Shown here piece by piece: positions 41,605 to 49,645 of a stretch of DNA of 49,645 nucleotides. The notes beneath the pieces were generated by a model. The model worked only from the letters and a program-made list of their open reading frames with translations. It ran no database searches and was not told the DNA's origin. Location: positions 1 to 49,645 of the forward strand of contig JANSYO010000030.1 in the NCBI GenBank assembly GCA_024742395.1. The letters run 5' to 3'. The stretch's first letter is position 1; each line of letters starts with the position of its first letter. The stretch is from Cytophagales bacterium (GTDB lineage Bacteria > Bacteroidota > Bacteroidia > Cytophagales > Spirosomataceae). Position numbers and translations under genes: made by a program.

Positions 41605-42678
41605 ATGAAAAGAATTATACTCCTTTTGTTTTTAGCCTCGGCCTGTTATATATCCAATGGGCAATCTATTTTGTTGGATCCAAACAGTTCATCTGTTCTT
41701 CAGGTCGCTGATACTGATGCAAGTATTTTGGTTAACGGGACAGATGCAACTCCCTTCCCATCTCTTAAATTCTCAGATATGGGCTCTTTTCGTGGAGCTC
41801 TCTGGTATCAAAATACTCAGGACGGCTTTAATTTGTCGAGTAGTACATTAACCCCCGGATATTTCTGGGCTAGAACTTCTCAAAGAGCGGGAATTGGGAC
41901 ATTTGAACCAGAAGCTAAGCTTCATATCTACACGAATGGGACTACAGCCATCCCTCAACTTAGGTTAACAGAAAATAATAATAGTGATGGTGCAAGAATT
42001 ACATTTTCTAATTTTAGTTCTACAAATGATTGGACTTTGTATGGTAAAACAAATAACACAAGTTCTGAAGCTTTTTTTAATATTTACAATTCAACAGGAG
42101 GAAATATCATAACCGTTAGAGGAGATGGGAAAGTGGGTATTCTAAACAGTGACCCCGCTCTGCCTTTTCATGTGAATTCTAGTGCTATTTCAACAAGTTC
42201 CTCGACTGGTGCTGCTGCAATTGGAGTATTGACGAGTACTCACTTGATATTTGATAATAATGAGATTAATGCATATTCTAATACTACAGGTACAACTTTA
42301 TATTTAAATGAAGAGTCTGGGGGAAGGGTAGAAGTTGGAGGATTTGGAGCAGCAGCTTCAGACTTAAGAGTAAATGGTTTTACAGAATTGGGTGGAAGCG
42401 GTGCTCCAAGTATAAAAATGAAGAAGTTGTCGGGAACAATACCTTTATCTGCCAGTAGCCACAGTGTGGCACATGGACTTACAAAAACAAAGATTTTAGG
42501 AGTTCAATGTCTTGTAGAAAGTTCAGCTACCGGAAATAGATATTTACCAAATGATGGAGATGTTGGGTCATCTGTACACTATGAAGTTCAAATTGATAAT
42601 TCCAATATCGTTTTCCAAAGTATAGGAGCAAATATGGATGGCGAGCCTTTTTCTATTCTAATTACTTACGAAGAGTAA
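41605..42678 (+). CDS. Secreted tail-fibre-like protein
   Basis: 357-aa exported protein; the ATG at 41605 starts a signal peptide (MKRIILLLFLASACYISNGQ). The frame is open further upstream but without a likely start. The motif AGIGTFEPEAKLHIYTNG matches the GIGTxxPxxKLHV repeat of phage-tail-like and surface proteins in Bacteroidota, followed by a second DGKVGILNSDPALPFHVNSS. The remainder is rich in Ser, Thr, Asn and Gly and beta-strand-like; the C-terminal 90 residues look like a compact domain. No peptidase S74 chaperone end is apparent. It lies between two LytTR genes and is followed by a strong terminator. Function is unknown; adhesion or surface display is a guess. Confidence 0.75.
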   Translation: MKRIILLLFLASACYISNGQSILLDPNSSSVLQVADTDASILVNGTDATPFPSLKFSDMGSFRGALWYQNTQDGFNLSSSTLTPGYFWARTSQRAGIGTFEPEAKLHIYTNGTTAIPQLRLTENNNSDGARITFSNFSSTNDWTLYGKTNNTSSEAFFNIYNSTGGNIITVRGDGKVGILNSDPALPFHVNSSAISTSSSTGAAAIGVLTSTHLIFDNNEINAYSNTTGTTLYLNEESGGRVEVGGFGAAASDLRVNGFTELGGSGAPSIKMKKLSGTIPLSASSHSVAHGLTKTKILGVQCLVESSATGNRYLPNDGDVGSSVHYEVQIDNSNIVFQSIGANMDGEPFSILITYEE

Positions 42679-42695
42679 AATGAGAATAAATTTGA

Positions 42696-42735
42696 AAAGA
42701 GCCATTTCACGTACCGTGGAATGGCTCTTTCTTTT
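42696..42735 (+). terminator. Rho-independent terminator after the tail-fibre-like gene
   Basis: 16-bp stem with one G-T pair (42696-42711 and 42715-42730), a 3-nt TAC loop, followed by CTTTTTC. It separates the first LytTR/secreted-protein unit from the second LytTR gene. Confidence 0.85.
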
Positions 42736-42967
42736 TCGTGGGCTTAAATCTCACTTTTTCTACCAACTATTTAGAAAACCTTACCATCTACACATTTCTC
42801 CGGTTTCATGTACATCTGGTCTTTATGTTTGTTTAGTCAAATGGGTATTACGTATAAATACTCCTGTCATTAAACGTACTTATAGCCATGAAATTTCAGT
42901 GTTTTTGCTCTAACAAATGACATAATTTGATTGGAACTTTGAATAACAAACTAAACAGCCTTTAGTC
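42736..42967 (+). promoter_or_regulatory. Upstream region of the second LytTR gene
   Basis: Contains block 2 (42773-42796) and block 1 (TTACGTATA at 42848-42856; TCATTAA at 42867-42873), both shared with the region before the first LytTR gene but in swapped order. No exact TAnnTTTG is seen; TAATTTG near 42922 is one base short. The region lies between a strong terminator and the LytTR ATG, so a promoter must be here. Confidence 0.5.
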
Positions 42968-43312
42968 ATGAAAACTTCTACTACTACTACAAATTCAATC
43001 ATTTTTGATTACGGTAAAAAGACAGTTCCTTTTGACCAGATCGCCTATTTTAAGAGTGAATTTGGAAACTACACCAAGGTACACCTGCAGGAAGACAAGG
43101 ATTTTCTTACCGCTTTTACATTAAAACACTACGCCCAAAAACTCGAAGATGTAGACTCTTTTATTACACCAAGGAAGGGCGTTATTGTAAACAAAACCTA
43201 TGTGAAAAAATTAGATAACAATGCCGATGGCGTTTATGTTATACTTAATTCAGGCGAACGCTTCAAAGTAAGTCGTCGGAGAACTGAAGAGATGGTCAGG
43301 ATGTTTGCGTAA
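42968..43312 (+). CDS. Stand-alone LytTR DNA-binding protein, copy 2
   Basis: 114-aa LytTR-only protein. Typical parts are TVPFDQIAYFKSEFGNYTKV, LTAFTLKHYAQKLEDVDSFI, TPRKGVIVNKTYVKKL and ERFKVSRRRTEEMV. It lacks a receiver or membrane domain, so its input signal is unknown; its level may be the signal. It is a paralogue of the copy at 41125 and shares upstream sequence blocks with it. The next gene is ligA with its own strong promoter, so this gene is probably monocistronic. Confidence 0.9.
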   Translation: MKTSTTTTNSIIFDYGKKTVPFDQIAYFKSEFGNYTKVHLQEDKDFLTAFTLKHYAQKLEDVDSFITPRKGVIVNKTYVKKLDNNADGVYVILNSGERFKVSRRRTEEMVRMFA

Positions 43313-43329
43313 ATGCCAATATGTATTTC

Positions 43330-43360
43330 TTTGGGTTTCAGCTAGCTTTCGATATTTTTG
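43330..43360 (+). promoter_or_regulatory. ligA promoter, TTTG-N19-TATTTTTG
   Basis: -33 box TTTG at 43330-43333 and -7 box TATTTTTG at 43353-43360 with the ideal 19-bp spacer. This is the best promoter match in the window; it lies 24 bp before the ligA ATG. Confidence 0.75.
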
Positions 43361-43384
43361 ACCTTGTCAAAAAAATAAACTTAA

Positions 43385-45457
<2,073 letters not shown>

Positions 45458-45522
45458 ACTGAATTACCGCTGGCTAAAATTAACTTAATGACTGTTCATA
45501 TAAGATCATAAAGCCCTAAATT

Positions 45523-45553
45523 GCTGTAATTCCTAACACCCTAAAATTACAGC
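45523..45553 (+). repeat. Inverted repeat ending one base before the protease start codon
   Basis: Perfect 9-bp arms GCTGTAATT (45523-45531) and AATTACAGC (45545-45553) with a 13-nt loop. The ATG is at 45555. It could be an operator or an mRNA hairpin that controls translation; there is no T-run, so it is not a terminator. Confidence 0.55.
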
Positions 45554-45554
45554 T

Positions 45555-48476
45555 ATGAAAAAAACTCTACTATTTACTGGCCTATTTTTGATTCTAATCA
45601 GTCCTGTATTCTGCCAGTCCACTTCACTTGGCAAGGAGGTGAAATTTAGCCTAAACCCAATTAAATCAGCCTCTGAAGCTAATGGCTCAGCAATTGATGA
45701 CTTATCTTTTGTAATGGATTTACCTTTGCCTGGAGGTAATATGACACCTTTTACTTTAAGGTATTCTTCACTTATGGACGCTCAACCTTCAGACGTTTTG
45801 ACCTTTTCTGCTACTAACACAGACGGAAGTGCGGTAATGAGATGTAGTTTAACACCCAGTGGCTTTACAGCCATTATGCGATATGAAAATGGGTATTACA
45901 TTATTGAACCTATTGATTCAAAAGAAGAAACTTACCGTATCTATAATATCAATGAAAGCCCTGCTGGTGATTGCGGTATTTCTAATCCTGAAGAAGAAAA
46001 GTTTACAGATTCAAAGGGAAATATACTTAGTACAGGTAATTTTCCCGTGGGGACTCAAATGAGGACCTATAGATTTGCCGGGGCAGCTACTGGTGAAATG
46101 ACTACAGCCTATGGAAACCAAACGGCAGCCAGAGACAGAATAATTTCAATTATGAATGCCACTAACCTTATATATCAGGTGGAGGCTTCTATGCAGTTTA
46201 CAGTGATTTCAAAGACTACAAATTTGTCTTTAATCTTCACAGATCCGAATACAGATCCGTTTTCAGTTAACCCAAATTTTGGAAGTGCAAATGACTCTCA
46301 AAATGGCTTTAATACCATGAATGGGAATAGTACGCTCCTTTATTCCGAGTATGACATGGGGCATACATTTAATAACTATGCAGCCAACGGAGGTGCCAGA
46401 GGAACAGGTGGCGGCTCGCCATGCGTAAACGGTAGTAAGTCGGTGGGCTGGACGGAATTCGGTACAACTACTTCACTGGGGACCATAGTCGGCGTCTTTG
46501 CCCATGAAGTGGGTCACCAGTTTAATGCGTGGCATACATATAATGCAGTAGGCGGAGGTGTAAGTAATCCCACATTTTGTACCGGCGGATGGAGCAATAC
46601 TGCCGCAGTAGAGCCAGGTAGTGGTAGTACATTAATGGCCTACGGGAATAACTGTTCATCGCCTACCAATTATGTTTTAACCTCACCTAATAATGAATCC
46701 TATTTCCATGCAAAGAGTTTAGATCAGATTTTTACTAAAATGAGTGGGGTGAGCAACTGTTTTACCTCTGCAGCTACGGGTAATACACCTCCTGTGGCCA
46801 GTGTGGGTGCCGCCGCAACCATACCAAAAGGTACCCCTTTCTCATTGACCGGAAGTGCTACTGATGCTGATGCAAGCGATGTTTTAAGTTATGCCTGGGA
46901 ACAAATAGACAATGCCACAGCAAATGACCAAGGTGCATTGGGTAGTGGGATTAATGGAACTGGCGGATATCCGGCAGTGAATAGTGTTCAGTCTGCTCCA
47001 CTATTTAGAAGTAGAATATCAGGGTCGCCAACAAGAACTTTTCCGGATATGAATTTTATTTTGAATAACAGCAATAACCCGGCTGATAATGAAGGAGAAG
47101 ATTTGCCTCAAGTGGCAAGAACTATGAATTTTAGATTAACTGTAAGAGACAATAAGGCAAATGGTGGTGGTGTAGACTCAGAAGCTTTAGTAGTTACAGT
47201 TAATAATACTGGCCCGTTTCAAATAACCAGCCATAATACAGCCGCTACTTTGGCAGCAGGAGCAGGCACAACAGTCACCTGGGCAGTTAATGGTACCAAT
47301 GCCTTATCTGCGAATGTTAAGATTACAATGTCGATAGACGGTCAAAACTATCCCTTTGTACTGGCAGCATCAACGACTAACGATGGTTCACAAGGAGTAA
47401 CAATTCCAGCCAATTTCCCTGCTACTACTAAAGCTAGAATCAAGGTTTCAAGTATTGGCGGAAATGGTTTTGAATGGTTTGATATTAATGATGCCAACTT
47501 AACGATTACCTCTGGATGTGCTGCCGTGGCTTCTTATATTTGTCCAACCAATAGTATTTCAGGGAATTCGGGAAATGCAATTTTCAACTTATCCTTGTCT
47601 AATTTTACTGGTTCTGCTTTAACAAATAAAACATTCAGTACAAATTTTGCTGGGCAATCACCAAAAAATGTTATTAGTTTCAACACAGCTGGTACAGCTT
47701 GTCAAGCAAATGATGAGTCTTACAATTCATTAGTAATTCCTTTTCAAGTAACCTCCAGTGGAGCTTATTCATTAAGTGCCAACGATTTTGTTGGTATGAC
47801 AATTTTATCCTCATCTACAATTTCTTGTACAGGTTTTGTTGGTTCCAGTATGAAAGGAAATTCGTATTCTACCCTATTGCCTTCAGTTAATTTAAATACG
47901 TGTACAACGTATTACTTAGTTTTATACAATGCTTTTGATTTGTCAAATGTTTCAATCTCTTTTTCAGGAGGGGGAGATATAATTCATGTGGAATCATATC
48001 CCGCCGGTTTCTCATACACCTACGCTGCCGTAAATAACAGTACGGGAAACATCGCTTCCGTTTCAGCAAGTTCAAATTTTACCTCATTGACTGGCGGTAA
48101 TTATACGGTGAAAGGATTGCTTTATGCCAACGCTGTAAATCCGTCTAGCTTTGTGGGTGGCTCTGAAACTACGGCTTACAATTCGGGCAGTTGTATACTT
48201 TTCAGTAGTAATTCAAAATATCTAAACGTCATAGGTTCTCCTTGTCCTGGTACATTAACGCTGGTTTCTACAGCCAATGATGTCGCTTCAGGTACTCAAA
48301 CTTTCCAAAGCAGTAATGCAGTAGCTCCCGGGTTAATTGCTGCTACTAATGACATAACCGGAGGAAATGTAACCTTTGATGCCGGGAAAAAGGTAGAAAT
48401 GAATCCTGGCTTTAGTGTAAACGGCAATCCTGGAAATTCTGCAGTGTTTTTAGCCAAGATTGGCGGATGTAATTAA
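45555..48476 (+). CDS. Secreted reprolysin-like zinc metalloprotease with C-terminal GCX-type sorting tail
   Basis: 973 aa with a signal peptide (MKKTLLFTGLFLILISPVFC). A propeptide-like region precedes the catalytic domain, which has the extended zinc motif His317-Glu318-x-x-His321-x5-His327 (HEVGHQFNAWH), as in M12B/reprolysin-like proteases. Beta-sandwich domains follow (PPVASVGAAATIPKGTPFSL; FQITSHNTAATLAAG). The last ~75 residues fit the 3-coathanger-stack type (VTFDAGKKVEMNPGF) and end AVFLAKIGGCN, a Gly-Cys-X end that resembles the GCX_COOH tail of Bacteroidota surface proteins. I infer export and surface sorting. A hairpin abuts the start codon and a terminator follows the stop by 50 bp. 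Confidence 0.88.
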   Translation: MKKTLLFTGLFLILISPVFCQSTSLGKEVKFSLNPIKSASEANGSAIDDLSFVMDLPLPGGNMTPFTLRYSSLMDAQPSDVLTFSATNTDGSAVMRCSLTPSGFTAIMRYENGYYIIEPIDSKEETYRIYNINESPAGDCGISNPEEEKFTDSKGNILSTGNFPVGTQMRTYRFAGAATGEMTTAYGNQTAARDRIISIMNATNLIYQVEASMQFTVISKTTNLSLIFTDPNTDPFSVNPNFGSANDSQNGFNTMNGNSTLLYSEYDMGHTFNNYAANGGARGTGGGSPCVNGSKSVGWTEFGTTTSLGTIVGVFAHEVGHQFNAWHTYNAVGGGVSNPTFCTGGWSNTAAVEPGSGSTLMAYGNNCSSPTNYVLTSPNNESYFHAKSLDQIFTKMSGVSNCFTSAATGNTPPVASVGAAATIPKGTPFSLTGSATDADASDVLSYAWEQIDNATANDQGALGSGINGTGGYPAVNSVQSAPLFRSRISGSPTRTFPDMNFILNNSNNPADNEGEDLPQVARTMNFRLTVRDNKANGGGVDSEALVVTVNNTGPFQITSHNTAATLAAGAGTTVTWAVNGTNALSANVKITMSIDGQNYPFVLAASTTNDGSQGVTIPANFPATTKARIKVSSIGGNGFEWFDINDANLTITSGCAAVASYICPTNSISGNSGNAIFNLSLSNFTGSALTNKTFSTNFAGQSPKNVISFNTAGTACQANDESYNSLVIPFQVTSSGAYSLSANDFVGMTILSSSTISCTGFVGSSMKGNSYSTLLPSVNLNTCTTYYLVLYNAFDLSNVSISFSGGGDIIHVESYPAGFSYTYAAVNNSTGNIASVSASSNFTSLTGGNYTVKGLLYANAVNPSSFVGGSETTAYNSGSCILFSSNSKYLNVIGSPCPGTLTLVSTANDVASGTQTFQSSNAVAPGLIAATNDITGGNVTFDAGKKVEMNPGFSVNGNPGNSAVFLAKIGGCN

Positions 48477-48527
48477 ATACCATTTGATAGTCATTGATTT
48501 TACTAAGTGCAATTAATTGACGTATTT

Positions 48528-48561
48528 TGCGGCTTCTAGTTCAACAGAAGCCGCATTTTTT
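48528..48561 (+). terminator. Hairpin with T6 run directly before the dapA ATG
   Basis: 10-bp perfect stem TGCGGCTTCT (48528-48537) and AGAAGCCGCA (48546-48555) with an 8-nt loop, followed by six T (48556-48561) that touch the ATG at 48562. It is a good rho-independent terminator for the protease gene. Its place also makes it a candidate attenuator for dapA. Confidence 0.75.
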
Positions 48562-49446
48562 ATGAGCAACAATTTAAGAGGCGTAGGAGCAGCCCTAATT
48601 ACTCCGTTCAATGAAGATTTAAGTATCAATTTTGAATCTTTGGCGAAACTGATTAAATACGTTTCTGAAGAAGGCTGTGACTACCTGGTGGTGAACGGCA
48701 CCACTGGTGAATCTGCCACCACTACCTCGAAAGAAAAAGATGAACTCTTGGCCTTTGCTAAAGCAAATAATCCTAAAGGATTACCAATCGTTTATGGACT
48801 TGGAGGCAATAACACGGCTGAAGTCTTAAGAAGAATTAGAGAAACAGATTTTGATGGGGTAGAGGCCATATTAAGTGTATGTCCGTATTATAATAAACCT
48901 TCACAGGCGGGCCTTAAAGCTCATTTTGACGCCATTGCTGATGCATCTCCTGTACCGGTAATTCTTTATAATGTACCAGGCAGAACGGTCACGGCTATTC
49001 ACCCGGATACCACTGTAGCTTTAGCGGCTCATCCCAATATTATTGCACTTAAAGATGCTTCCACTTCTATGGATCAGGCCATAGATTTAAGTAAAAGACT
49101 GCCTGAAAATTTTCTTCTGTTGTCTGGTGACGATAACCTGGTTACTCCACAAATATCATTGGGCTACCAGGGAGTAATTTCAGTTATTGCCAACGGATTT
49201 CCAAAGGAATTTCATGAGATGACCTGGGCAGCAATGAACGGAGACTTTAAAACGGCCGCAGTGCTGCAAAGACGATTCCATATTTTTGATGACTTGTTAT
49301 ACAGAGAATCAAATCCTGTAGGAATTAAGAAGGTCTGCGAAATCAGAGGTATTTCACATGCCAGAGTTCGTTTGCCATTAGTAGAAGCCTCTGAAAAATT
49401 GGGTGGTTTGCTTGAAGAAGCCATGAAGGCCGAAGGATTTCTGTAA
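48562..49446 (+). CDS. dapA: 4-hydroxy-tetrahydrodipicolinate synthase
   Basis: 294-aa TIM-barrel aldolase that condenses pyruvate with aspartate semialdehyde, the first committed step of lysine and diaminopimelate synthesis. Seen motifs: GVGAALITPFNED, VNGTTGESATT (Thr pair), VILYNVPGRT (catalytic Tyr) and IIALKDAST (Schiff-base Lys). The frame extends to 48517, but those residues are encoded by the terminator hairpin, and MSNNLRGVGAALITPF at 48562 is the normal start. There is no Shine-Dalgarno sequence because a T-run lies directly before the ATG; translation starts without one are common in this phylum. Transcription must begin within or read through the hairpin. Confidence 0.96.
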   Translation: MSNNLRGVGAALITPFNEDLSINFESLAKLIKYVSEEGCDYLVVNGTTGESATTTSKEKDELLAFAKANNPKGLPIVYGLGGNNTAEVLRRIRETDFDGVEAILSVCPYYNKPSQAGLKAHFDAIADASPVPVILYNVPGRTVTAIHPDTTVALAAHPNIIALKDASTSMDQAIDLSKRLPENFLLLSGDDNLVTPQISLGYQGVISVIANGFPKEFHEMTWAAMNGDFKTAAVLQRRFHIFDDLLYRESNPVGIKKVCEIRGISHARVRLPLVEASEKLGGLLEEAMKAEGFL

Positions 49447-49449
49447 TAT

Positions 49450-49545
49450 ATGAGAGTGCTGCCCATCTTATTTCTTCTTAGCTTTTCTTTTGGAGCCAAT
49501 AGTCAGAGTTTGGATGATGAGTGGGTTACTAAAGTTAATCAATAA
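49450..49545 (+). pseudogene. Start of a secreted-protein ORF with an early in-frame stop (partial in window)
   Basis: ATG at 49450, three bases after the dapA stop, opens a signal peptide (MRVLPILFLLSFSFGANSQS) and 11 further residues before TAA at 49543-49545. The same frame stays open from 49546 to the end of the window and reads protein-like (RNTDFDTFNLCLSQYADYVA). This suggests a longer gene interrupted by a nonsense mutation or a sequencing error, or else a chance open frame. The family is not recognisable and the gene runs past the window. Confidence 0.4.
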
Positions 49546-49645
49546 AGAAATACGGATTTTGATACATTTAATCTGTGTCTAAGTCAATATGCAGATTATG
49601 TGGCCATCGGTAAACATGCTGCTATTTTATTAGCTGGCTTTCTTA

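Noticed and set aside
42680-42913. 77-aa plus-strand open frame before the second LytTR gene
   Set aside because: It starts inside the transcription terminator and runs through shared upstream blocks.

Overview
The window is about 49.6 kb of an AT-rich bacterial chromosome that belongs to the Bacteroidota, most likely the order Cytophagales. Evidence for this: a fused CcoN-CcoO oxidase subunit with a mono-haem CcoP, stand-alone and membrane LytTR regulators, PD40/OmpA proteins, a C-terminal tail of the GCX_COOH type on a secreted metalloprotease, and several -7 promoter elements matching the Bacteroidota consensus TAnnTTTG, one of them (ligA) with a TTTG box 19 bp upstream. I saw no tRNA, rRNA, CRISPR array, phage or insertion sequence, so this looks like ordinary chromosome with scattered accessory genes.

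Layout. 1-4.4 kb: the 3' end of a GntP-type permease, a DUF7000-like protein, a type I methionine aminopeptidase, 0.6 kb of apparently empty DNA and an outer-membrane barrel candidate. 4.4-10.8 kb (minus strand): an intradiol-dioxygenase/thioredoxin-like fusion with a membrane LytTR regulator, a lipocalin lipoprotein, a DUF2254 protein, a MscS channel, a complete subclass B1 metallo-beta-lactamase and a DUF3291 protein. 10.9-15 kb: a DEAD-box helicase, an RluE-type pseudouridine synthase, a small TfoX-like protein, a sterol-desaturase-family protein and a TMEM175-like membrane protein. 15-24.3 kb (minus strand): a full cbb3 oxidase locus, in transcription order ccoI, ccoS, a coiled-coil gene, ccoNO, ccoQ, ccoP, ccoG, ccoH and a SafE-like gene. 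CcoQ and CcoS are short ORFs that are easy to miss. FNR-like palindromes lie before ccoNO and in the divergent promoter region just beyond the locus.

24.4-28.6 kb: an L,D-transpeptidase, a TSUP permease and a two-gene sensor-kinase/response-regulator operon. 28.8-33.4 kb: a tight four-gene envelope-glycan operon (GT39-like transferase, a polytopic membrane protein, an acyltransferase and a 62-aa protein). 33.5-39.5 kb: an OmpA/PD40 lipid-envelope protein, a DUF922 HEQLH protease, a second sterol-desaturase-family protein, and a NodB-like deacetylase coupled to a NodC-like GT2. 39.5-49.6 kb: ruvC, rpe, two small LytTR regulators flanking a tail-fibre-like secreted protein, ligA, a large secreted reprolysin-like protease, dapA, and the start of a secreted ORF with an early in-frame stop.

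The most interesting signals are: (i) the LytTR pair, whose upstream regions share two sequence blocks in swapped order plus 21-bp-phased direct repeats; (ii) the dioxygenase-thioredoxin fusion; (iii) the intact B1 metallo-beta-lactamase; (iv) a duplicated dispersed-type repeat abutting the ccoG stop codon; and (v) hairpins placed flush against the start codons of the protease and dapA. No clearly new defence or mobile system is visible. All functions rest on motif recognition by eye; no database search was run.
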